5,155 nucleotides of DNA. It comes from an uncultured Blastococcus sp. (lineage in GTDB: Bacteria > Actinomycetota > Actinomycetes > Mycobacteriales > Antricoccaceae). The notes below the pieces were generated by a model. The model was not told the origin of the DNA. It saw only the letters and a list, made by a program, of their open reading frames with translations, and did no database searches. The first letter of the stretch is position 1. Every line of letters begins with the position of its first letter. Where the stretch lies: NCBI GenBank assembly GCA_946221975.1, contig CAMIGT010000138.1:1-5155 (forward strand). Direction: 5' to 3'. Made by a program: the position numbers and the translations under genes. This document shows positions 1-5,155 of the stretch, piece after piece.

Positions 1-1
1 G

Positions 2-2842
2 GCCGCCTTGCTGCTCGTGCGGCTGGCCGAGACCGAGGGCAACGACGACCTGATCTCGGCGCTCCTTGCCGATGCGGACTTCGCCCGCCGGTTGTTCGCC
101 GTACTCGGCTCGTCTCGCGCGCTCGGGGAGTGGCTGACCGCGCACGGCCGCGAATGGGAGCTGCTGCAGAAGCCGCCGGCCAGCTTTGCTGAGCTGCTTC
201 GCGGGGTGGCGACCAGCGTGGGAGCCGACCCAGATGCGCCATATACCGGCGATTCCGGCGCCGTTGCGTCGGTCACCGGCCCGGATGCAGTGCGCGCATT
301 ACGGACGGCGTACCGCCGCGGCATTCTCGACATCGCCGCACGCGACCTCACCGGCGAGACCGAGATGGAAGGTGTCGCCGACGACCTGTCCGATCTCGCC
401 GCCGCGCTCATCCAGAGCGCCATGGCCGTTGCGGCAGCGAATCTCGGCGACAAGGCCTCCGGCGTACGGCTCGCGGTGATCGGGATGGGTAAGTGCGGCG
501 CACACGAGCTCAACTATGTCTCCGATGTTGACGTCATCTACGTCGGGGAGCCGACCGCCGGCGTCAGCGAGGACGATGCGATGCGCGCGGGCGCGGCGTG
601 GGCATCGGAGCTGATGCGGATCTGCAAGGACGTCGCGTGGGAGGTCGACGCGGCGCTGCGCCCCGAGGGACGTGCCGGACAGCTGGTGCGCACGATGGAC
701 GGCCACCGGTCCTACTACGAGCGGTGGGCGCGCACGTGGGAGTTCCAGGCGTTGCTCAAGGCGCGGCCGATTGCCGGTGATCCAGAACTTGGCCGCGAGT
801 ACGTCGAGCAGATCGCCTCGCGCACCTGGGAAGCAGCGGAGCGCGACGGGTTCGTCGCCGATGTCCAGGCGATGCGCCGGCGGGTCGAGGACAACGTCCC
901 GGACAAGATCGCCGAGCGTGAGCTCAAGCTCGGCCCGGGAGGGCTGCGCGACATCGAGTTCTCGGTCCAGATCCTGCAGATGGTGCACGGGCGCGGCGAC
1001 GACACGATACGGCCCAAGGACACGATGAGCGCGTTGGCTGCCCTGGTCGACGGCGGTTACATCGGGCGTGAGGACGGCGCCAAGCTCGGTGACGCCTATC
1101 GGTTCCTGCGGACGGTCGAGCACCGGCTCATGCTGACTCATCTTCGGCGTACCCACCTCATGCCCGACACCGATGCCGCGTTGCGCCCGATCGCAAGATC
1201 GCTGGGATATAAGGCATCTGACGGCGGCGACGAGGCCGACACCCTCGTCCGCAAGCGCAAGGAGCAGGCGCGCGAGGTGCGGCGGCTGCACGAGAAGGTC
1301 TTCTACCGGCCGTTGCTCAACGCGGTCGCCGAGGTGCCCGGAGACGCGCTGCGGCTGACCACCAAGGCGGCCGCCGACCGGCTGCGGGCGCTGGGTTTCG
1401 AGCGACCGGACGGCGTACTCAAACACGTCGAAGCCCTCATTGCCGGCACGAGCCGCACCGCGGCGATGCAGCGGCTGCTGCTGCCGGCGATCCTGTCGAT
1501 GTTTGCCGACGCGCCCGATCCGGACGGCGGGATGCTCGCCTACCGGCAGGTCTCCGAGCAGCTGGGCAGCACGCCCTGGTATCTGCGCCTGCTGCGTGAC
1601 GAGGGCGCCGTGACCACGCGGTTGGCTCGCGTGCTCGGCTCCAGCAAGTACGTCGCCGGCCTGCTCGGTCGTGCTCCCGAGGCTATCCAGCTGCTGGCCG
1701 AGGCTTCTGATCTGCAACCTCGGCCCACGCACGCGATCGAGATGAAGATGTTTGCCGCCGCCGGACGCGCGAAGACCCCGGAGGACGCGATCGCTGCTAT
1801 TCGGTCGATCCGCCGTGGCGAGCTGGTGCGCATCGCGTGCGCCGACATCCTTGACCGGCTGGACGTGTTTGCCGTCGGCCAGGCGCTGACCAGCGTCGCG
1901 GACGCCACGATCCGCGCGTCGCTCTCGGTGGCCGGCAAGCAGGTCGCGGCCGATGCCGACATCGGGATAGGGGAGTACCCGGTCGACCTCAGCGTCATCG
2001 CGATGGGTCGCTACGGCGGTGACGAGCTCGGCTATGGCTCGGATGCCGACGTCATGTATGTGTACGACGTACGCGAGGGTCACGATCCGGAGTACGCCGC
2101 GAAAATCGCACTGCGCACCGTCGAGCTGATGATCAAGCTGCTCGCAAAACCCGGCGCCGACCCGGCGGTCGGGCTCGACGCCGATCTGCGTCCCGAGGGC
2201 CGAAACGGTGCGTTGGTGCGCTCGATCGACAGCTTCCGCGAGTACTACGAACGTTGGTCGCAGCCGTGGGAGCGGCAGGCGTTGCTGCGGGCAAGGCCGT
2301 GCGCCGGCGACGACGTACTCGGGGCGCGGTTCGTGCAGCTGATCGACCCCTACCGGTATCCCGACGGGGGCCTGTCGCCGACCGAGCTGCGCGAGATCCG
2401 GCGGATCAAGGCGCGCGTCGACAGCGAGCGGCTGCCGCGCGGCGCCGATCCGACGCGTCATCTCAAGCTGGGGCGCGGCGGGCTGTCGGATATCGAGTGG
2501 ACCGTCCAGGTGCTGCAGCTGCAGCATGCCTACGATCACCGCGGGCTGCGGACGACCTCGACGATCAAGGCGCTGCGCGCGGCCGAGGAGGACGGGCTGA
2601 TCGGGCGCGAGGAGGCCGCGGCGCTGGAATCGGCGTGGGTGCTGGTCTCGCGCTGCCGCGATGCCAACATGCTGGCGAAGGGCAAGCCGTCGGACGAGCT
2701 GCCTCGCCTGCCGAAGGAGCTTATCCAGGTGGCCAGGCTGGTGGGCTATCCGGACGACATTGCCAGCGACCGGTTCCTAGACGACTACGCCAAGACCACC
2801 CGTCGCGCTCACAACGTCGCCGTACGCCTCCTCTACACCTAG
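2..2842 (+). CDS. glnE: Bifunctional glutamine synthetase adenylyltransferase / adenylyl-removing enzyme GlnE (5'-partial)
   Basis: Cytoplasmic enzyme that attaches AMP to a tyrosine of glutamine synthetase (inactivating it) and removes it again, normally under PII control. Counting the TTG at 8 as residue 1, the N-terminal adenylyl-removing domain shows GMGKCG at 159-164, the metal-binding pair D173/D175 (SDVD) and VDAALRPEG at 213-221. The C-terminal adenylyltransferase domain repeats this as AMGRYGGDEL from 665, D679/D681 (SDAD) and LDADLRPEG from 723. Each domain is followed by a YYERW...W-E-QALL-ARP block and a helical stretch with LKLGxGGLxDIE. Both active sites look intact. The frame is open to the window edge, and the first residues already lie inside the usual N-terminal region, so I infer that roughly 50-60 residues are missing and that TTG 8 is not the real start. 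The TAG stop is followed directly by a repeat array. Recognition of the family is very secure. Confidence 0.97.
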   Translation, partial: AALLLVRLAETEGNDDLISALLADADFARRLFAVLGSSRALGEWLTAHGREWELLQKPPASFAELLRGVATSVGADPDAPYTGDSGAVASVTGPDAVRALRTAYRRGILDIAARDLTGETEMEGVADDLSDLAAALIQSAMAVAAANLGDKASGVRLAVIGMGKCGAHELNYVSDVDVIYVGEPTAGVSEDDAMRAGAAWASELMRICKDVAWEVDAALRPEGRAGQLVRTMDGHRSYYERWARTWEFQALLKARPIAGDPELGREYVEQIASRTWEAAERDGFVADVQAMRRRVEDNVPDKIAERELKLGPGGLRDIEFSVQILQMVHGRGDDTIRPKDTMSALAALVDGGYIGREDGAKLGDAYRFLRTVEHRLMLTHLRRTHLMPDTDAALRPIARSLGYKASDGGDEADTLVRKRKEQAREVRRLHEKVFYRPLLNAVAEVPGDALRLTTKAAADRLRALGFERPDGVLKHVEALIAGTSRTAAMQRLLLPAILSMFADAPDPDGGMLAYRQVSEQLGSTPWYLRLLRDEGAVTTRLARVLGSSKYVAGLLGRAPEAIQLLAEASDLQPRPTHAIEMKMFAAAGRAKTPEDAIAAIRSIRRGELVRIACADILDRLDVFAVGQALTSVADATIRASLSVAGKQVAADADIGIGEYPVDLSVIAMGRYGGDELGYGSDADVMYVYDVREGHDPEYAAKIALRTVELMIKLLAKPGADPAVGLDADLRPEGRNGALVRSIDSFREYYERWSQPWERQALLRARPCAGDDVLGARFVQLIDPYRYPDGGLSPTELREIRRIKARVDSERLPRGADPTRHLKLGRGGLSDIEWTVQVLQLQHAYDHRGLRTTSTIKALRAAEEDGLIGREEAAALESAWVLVSRCRDANMLAKGKPSDELPRLPKELIQVARLVGYPDDIASDRFLDDYAKTTRRAHNVAVRLLYT

Positions 2843-2922
2843 CCCGATCCGAGCGTTATTTCCGCCGATCCGAGCGTTAATTTCGCCGATCCGAGCGTTA
2901 TTCTCGCCGATCCGAGCGTTAT
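2843..2922 (+). repeat. Left array: four 21-bp direct repeats
   Basis: The 14-bp core CGATCCGAGCGTTA occurs four times without mismatch, at 2845-2858, 2866-2879, 2887-2900 and 2908-2921, with an exact 21-bp period. The 7-bp linkers are TTTCCGC, ATTTCGC and TTCTCGC, all fitting WTYYCGC. The array begins at the base after the glnE stop codon (TAG, then CCCGATCC). The last copy lacks its linker and runs into the upstream region of the next gene. The same unit returns inverted at 3924-3979. No stem typical of a terminator is formed within the array. Its function is unknown; a protein-binding array or the terminal repeat of an element fits best. Confidence 0.95.
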
Positions 2923-2933
2923 GGCCCCGCGTG

Positions 2934-2952
2934 AGCTGAGTTATCCACAGCT
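2934..2952 (+). promoter_or_regulatory. Perfect DnaA-box sequence within a small inverted repeat
   Basis: Positions 2941-2949 read TTATCCACA, the consensus high-affinity DnaA box (TTATNCACA). It is partly enclosed by a 5-bp inverted repeat, AGCTG at 2934-2938 and CAGCT at 2948-2952. It lies about 50 bases before the ATG of the nuclease gene and 19 bases after the left repeat array. It is the only such 9-mer I saw in the window, so it is not an origin cluster. It could bring DnaA to the promoter of this gene, or play a part in element replication or excision. It could also be chance. The sequence match is certain; the function is inferred. Confidence 0.45.
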
Positions 2953-3000
2953 GCTGTCGCTCCGCCTCGATTGGGGGCGTTTGTGTGCGACTGTCTGCAG

Positions 3001-3918
3001 ATGACAGATGCTCTTATCAATGGCGGGATGCCGTTCCTGGGCACGGCGCGGCCGCCGGAACTTGACGGCATCGCAGAACTGCGTCGCGCACTCATCGAGC
3101 GCCGGGTGGTACGGATGATGCGCAATACGTTTCGTGATGCGCGTGTGCCAGACACGCGCGACGTACGAGTCGCTGCCATCGCGCTTCATGCCCCAAAGGA
3201 TGCGGTGATCGCCGATGACACCGTTGCGTGGTTGCAAGGCGTCGATACCAACGATCCCCGGGATCGATTCCGGCTTGCGCCGTCACTGATCGTGCCCAAT
3301 CACGCCGTACGACCACGGCATTCTGTGGTGAGGGTCCGCGAAGGCACCATCGACGAGCGAGACATCGTTGAAGTCGACGGACTTCGGATGCAGACGAATC
3401 TGCGCGCCACCGCTGACATGCTGCGCTTGAAGTGGCGGCCGAATGCGATGGCGGCTGCGGATGCGATGTGCCGGAGCGGGTTGGTCGACAAGGACGAGCT
3501 TGTCGAGTTCCTCCGGCCGCTACGCAGGATTCCGGGAATCCCGCAAGCGCGCCAGTTGGTCGGACTGGTGGATTCGCGTTCGACTTTGTGGGGTGAGTCG
3601 GTCCTCAAGCTGCGCTTGGTCGACGCCGGGTTTCCCTTGCCTGAACTGCAATACGAGGTGTCCGACCCGCGGATCGGCGTACGCTTCCTCGACTGCGCGT
3701 ACGTCGAACTCCTGGTGGCGGTCGAGTACGACGGCAGAGAGTTTCATACCGCTGAGCCTGACCGTCAGCATGATGAGGATCGCCGTACCCAACTGTCCGA
3801 GATCTTTGGCTGGCGCTGGGAAGTCGCGCGGCGCGAGAACCTCATCGGAGCGGATGACTCGATGGAGTGGCGGGTCGGTGAGTTTCTAGGTCTGACTCCA
3901 CGGCCACGCTGGTGGTGA
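3001..3918 (+). CDS. DUF559-type (Vsr/PD-(D/E)XK-like) putative endonuclease with N-terminal AbiEi-like region
   Basis: Predicted 305-residue soluble protein; no specific substrate is known. Residues below are numbered from the ATG at 3001. The C-terminal third matches the DUF559/Vsr-like nuclease layout: a conserved Glu in WGES (E199), LVDAGFPLPELQYEV, an Asp in FLDCAY (D231), VAVEYDG with E242 and D244, His249, then DRxxxxDxxR and a GWRWEVAR strand. The acidic residues expected at the catalytic centre are present, so the gene looks intact. The N-terminal region (PFLG near the start, a helical segment, FRDARVP, then AIALHAPKDAVIADDTVAWLQG) resembles the AbiEi-like region that precedes DUF559 in many actinobacterial proteins; this is from memory of the family and less certain. 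ATG 3001 was chosen over TTG 2971 and ATG 3028; none has a good Shine-Dalgarno site. No partner gene adjoins it. Its G+C looks lower than that of glnE, consistent with transfer. Confidence 0.8.
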   Translation: MTDALINGGMPFLGTARPPELDGIAELRRALIERRVVRMMRNTFRDARVPDTRDVRVAAIALHAPKDAVIADDTVAWLQGVDTNDPRDRFRLAPSLIVPNHAVRPRHSVVRVREGTIDERDIVEVDGLRMQTNLRATADMLRLKWRPNAMAAADAMCRSGLVDKDELVEFLRPLRRIPGIPQARQLVGLVDSRSTLWGESVLKLRLVDAGFPLPELQYEVSDPRIGVRFLDCAYVELLVAVEYDGREFHTAEPDRQHDEDRRTQLSEIFGWRWEVARRENLIGADDSMEWRVGEFLGLTPRPRWW

Positions 3919-3923
3919 CGCGG

Positions 3924-3981
3924 TTTCGCTCGGATCGGCGGGAATAACGCTCGGATCGGCGAGATTAACGCTCGGATCGGG
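3924..3981 (-). repeat. Right array: two intact and one decayed 21-bp repeat, inverted relative to the left array
   Basis: TAACGCTCGGATCG, the exact reverse complement of the left-array core, occurs at 3945-3958 and 3966-3979. A third copy at 3924-3937 has decayed at its first bases (TTT in place of TAA). The period is again exactly 21 bp. Read on the minus strand, the linkers are ATCTCGC and TTCCCGC, which fit the same WTYYCGC pattern as the left array. The array starts five bases after the TGA of the nuclease gene and ends just outside the sirtuin TAA. The copies furthest from the nuclease gene are the best preserved at both ends: both open with CCCGATCC rather than GCCGATCC. Confidence 0.94.
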
Positions 3982-3982
3982 G

Positions 3983-4813
3983 TTAGGGGAGGTGGGCGGT
4001 GAGGTAGGTCAGGGTTTCGGTGACGCCGGCGTCCAGCTTGACCTCGGCATAGCGGTCGCCGCGCGTCTCGCCGCGGTTGATGATGCCGATCGGTTTGCCC
4101 GCGCCGGCCGCGTGCCGAACGAAACGCAGCCCGGACTGCACCTGCAAGCTCGAGCCGACCACCAGCAGCATCTCCGCGGCATCGACGGCGGCGTACGACG
4201 CATCGACCTTGGGGCGCTCGATCGTCTCGCCGAACATCACCACATCGGGCTTGAGCCGCCCACCGCAGTTCAGGCAGGGTACGACGACAAAGTCCGCCGT
4301 CTCCTCGATCTCCGCGTCGCCGTCCGGGGCGATCGCGCCGTCGTGCGTCTGAAGAAACCCAGGGTTGGCCGCCCGCAGCCGTTCCTGAAGCACCTCGCGC
4401 GACGTCCGCTGCCGGCAGTCGAGACAGATCACGCCGTTGATCCGCCCATGCAGGTCGATGACGCGTTCGGCGCCGGCCTCCTGCTGCAGCCCGTCAACGT
4501 TCTGGGTGATGATGTCGCCGACATATCCGGAGCGCTGCAGCGCGGCGATCGCGCGATGGCCGTCGTTGGGGTGGGCGACCTCGAACTTCTCGAAGCCGAC
4601 GAAGCTGCGCGCCCAGTACCGTTGGCGAAACCGCTCCGAGCGCGCGAACTCCGGGAGCGTGATCTGCCGCCGCGGCCGCGCGTTCGGCCCGCGGTAGTCC
4701 GGGATGCCGGAATCGGTGCTGAGGCCGGCGCCAGACAAGACGACCACGCCGCCGTTGCCGACCTCGTCGAGCAGCCAGTCGAGGCCAGCGGGTTCGGCGG
4801 CGATCGCAGTCAT
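3983..4813 (-). CDS. NAD-dependent protein deacylase, sirtuin class II (SIRT4-like)
   Basis: Sir2-family enzyme that uses NAD+ to remove acyl groups from lysines, releasing nicotinamide and O-acyl-ADP-ribose; cytoplasmic. Numbering from the GTG at 4816: the NAD-binding GAGLSTDSGIPDYRG lies at 29-43, TQNVDG at 104-109, and the catalytic His in DLHG is H123. Two zinc pairs, C131/C134 (CLDC) and C181/C184 (CLNC), are followed by LKPDVVMFGE, GSSLQVQSG at 221-229 and IN at 246-247. RQRYWARSFVG, the ICLDC region, APDGD and GSSLQV closely follow human SIRT4 as I recall it, which places the protein in class II rather than with class III CobB. The motif TQNVDGLQ has Gln where most class II members have His. 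Start: ATG 4813 is preferred because TAGCAT ends six bases before it, as expected for a leaderless transcript; GTG 4816 is the alternative. The TAA stop abuts the right repeat array, and the gene is convergent with glnE. Confidence 0.95.
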   Translation of the reverse strand: MTAIAAEPAGLDWLLDEVGNGGVVVLSGAGLSTDSGIPDYRGPNARPRRQITLPEFARSERFRQRYWARSFVGFEKFEVAHPNDGHRAIAALQRSGYVGDIITQNVDGLQQEAGAERVIDLHGRINGVICLDCRQRTSREVLQERLRAANPGFLQTHDGAIAPDGDAEIEETADFVVVPCLNCGGRLKPDVVMFGETIERPKVDASYAAVDAAEMLLVVGSSLQVQSGLRFVRHAAGAGKPIGIINRGETRGDRYAEVKLDAGVTETLTYLTAHLP

Positions 4814-4819
4814 CACTCC

Positions 4820-4825
4820 ATGCTA
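4820..4825 (-). promoter_or_regulatory. Possible -10 element for the sirtuin gene
   Basis: Read on the minus strand, TAGCAT fits the actinobacterial -10 pattern TANNNT and ends six bases before ATG 4813. Transcription would then start at or next to the start codon. Leaderless mRNAs of this kind are common in actinobacteria and would explain the lack of a properly spaced Shine-Dalgarno site (GGAG is only two bases from the ATG). I see no good -35 box. Tentative. Confidence 0.35.
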
Positions 4826-4830
4826 GTGAT

Positions 4831-4842
4831 CGGCGTACGCCG
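4831..4842. promoter_or_regulatory. 12-bp perfect palindrome between divergent genes, candidate operator
   Basis: CGGCGTACGCCG is a perfect 12-bp palindrome in the 46-bp gap between the divergent sirtuin and membrane-protein genes. CGGCGTA recurs at 4841-4847, ten bases (about one helical turn) after its first occurrence at 4831. It lies just upstream of the possible sirtuin -10 element and about 18 bases before the GTG at 4860, so a bound regulator could affect both genes. CGTACG is frequent in this DNA generally, so the core may be chance. Confidence 0.3.
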
Positions 4843-4859
4843 GCGTATATCGTCGCCAG

Positions 4860-5155
4860 GTGCCTACCGAGCCCTTGCCCGTGAGCGACAACCCGTACAC
4901 CGAACAGCACCCGCTGGTCGCCACCGACCACCCCTTCCGCACGAACCGCGCGATGCTGGTCACCGGTGCGATCGTGCTCGCGATGGCACTGGCCTACGTC
5001 GTGGCCCGCGTCATCCGTGGCGAGCGACCGGTGTTTGGCGGCGGCGCCGTGCTCATGATCTGTCTCGCCGTCGGTATCGCGGCGGTGCTGGTCTGGTACG
5101 CGTGGCGACTGAGCTCGGGCGTGCGCGTGACGCTGACCGACCGCGAGGTACGCCG
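4860..5155 (+). CDS. Putative small membrane protein, two N-terminal TM segments (3'-partial)
   Basis: Family not recognised with confidence. From the GTG at 4860, 98 residues are visible before the window ends. A polar, Pro/Thr/His-containing N-terminus of about 30 residues without a cleavable signal peptide is followed by two hydrophobic helices at about 32-52 (MLVTGAIVLAMALAYVVARV) and 60-82 (GGAVLMICLAVGIAAVLVWY). After these comes WRLSSGVRVTLTDREVR, which looks like the first strand of a cytoplasmic PH-like (bPH) domain, as in actinobacterial two-helix PH proteins; this last point is inference from a few residues. The start is uncertain: GTG 4860 has no Shine-Dalgarno site and may be leaderless, and GTG 4881 is in the same frame. 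It is transcribed divergently from the sirtuin. Coding status is supported by the open frame with coherent membrane topology. Confidence 0.7.
   Translation, partial: MPTEPLPVSDNPYTEQHPLVATDHPFRTNRAMLVTGAIVLAMALAYVVARVIRGERPVFGGGAVLMICLAVGIAAVLVWYAWRLSSGVRVTLTDREVR

Larger units (their letters stand above)
2843..3982. other. Candidate repeat-bounded element carrying a DUF559 nuclease gene
   Basis: This block fills the whole space between the stop codons of two convergent genes. Its ends are inverted: positions 2843-2897 match the reverse complement of 3927-3981 at 49 of 55 positions, and all six mismatches fall in the linkers. It contains a perfect DnaA-box sequence and one gene for a putative endonuclease, which appears lower in G+C than glnE. 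I infer a selfish or mobile module. There is no recognisable transposase, and no convincing target-site duplication: only the trinucleotide TAG is shared, at 2840-2842 and 3984-3986. Alternatively, the arrays may belong to the 3' ends of the neighbours rather than to an element. Confidence 0.4.

Noticed and set aside
299..2539. A 746-codon open frame antisense to glnE
   Set aside because: It lies wholly opposite an unmistakable glnE, and its sequence is low-complexity R/Q/D/H/V-rich with no recognisable motif. Long antisense frames are usual in high-G+C genes because of third-position G/C.
2254..2880. A 208-codon frame overlapping the 3' end of glnE
   Set aside because: It is an out-of-frame shadow with Arg/Ala-rich composition, and it runs through the repeat array.
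2843..2922. CRISPR array
   Set aside because: The 21-bp period with 7-bp near-constant linkers is far too short for repeat-spacer units, the spacers are not unique, and no cas gene is present.
2971..3000. TTG 2971 as the start of the nuclease gene
   Set aside because: It would add ten residues (MGAFVCDCLQ) with no family resemblance and has no Shine-Dalgarno site. ATG 3001 is preferred, although the point is not settled.
3919..3982. Intrinsic terminator between the nuclease and sirtuin genes
   Set aside because: No local G+C-rich stem with a T-run is seen. The units are direct repeats within each array and pair only with the other array about 1 kb away.
2840..3986. Target-site duplication around the module
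   Set aside because: Only TAG is shared between the two flanks, and on the left it is the glnE stop codon. Three bases is not evidence.
4494..4931. Minus-strand frame spanning the divergent promoter and the sirtuin 5' end
   Set aside because: It is an Arg-rich shadow in another frame of the sirtuin, and it crosses the gap into the opposite gene.

Overview
The window is high-G+C DNA, about 70% G+C in the 60-base blocks I counted in the first gene. GlnE has the actinobacterial form of its first nucleotidyltransferase motif (GKCGAHELNYVSDVD), GTG and TTG starts look plausible, and Shine-Dalgarno sites are weak or absent. I infer an actinobacterium; genus is not determined.

Layout. (1) Positions 2-2842, plus strand: glnE, the two-domain glutamine synthetase adenylyltransferase/adenylyl-removing enzyme, missing a short N-terminal piece at the window edge. 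(2) Positions 2843-3982: a compact 1.14-kb module. It holds a DUF559-type (Vsr-like, PD-(D/E)XK-related) putative endonuclease gene, bracketed by two arrays of one 21-bp repeat in opposite orientations: four copies on the left, and two intact plus one decayed on the right. A perfect DnaA-box sequence (TTATCCACA) lies between the left array and the gene. (3) Positions 3983-4813, minus strand: a class II (SIRT4-like) sirtuin convergent with glnE. (4) Positions 4814-4859: a short divergent promoter region with a 12-bp palindrome. (5) Positions 4860-5155, plus strand: the beginning of a small protein with two predicted membrane segments, cut by the window edge.

How it fits together. glnE and the sirtuin look like ordinary chromosomal genes that would be convergent neighbours without the module. 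The module occupies exactly the space between their stop codons: the left array begins at the base after the glnE TAG, and the right array ends within three bases of the sirtuin TAA. The nuclease gene also appears lower in G+C than glnE. Together these suggest a repeat-bounded selfish or mobile unit, or a nuclease paired with its own binding or target array. This is the most interesting part of the window. GlnE controls glutamine synthetase, and SIRT4-type sirtuins are known in animals to act on glutamate metabolism, so a metabolic link between the flanking genes is conceivable but unsupported by operon structure.
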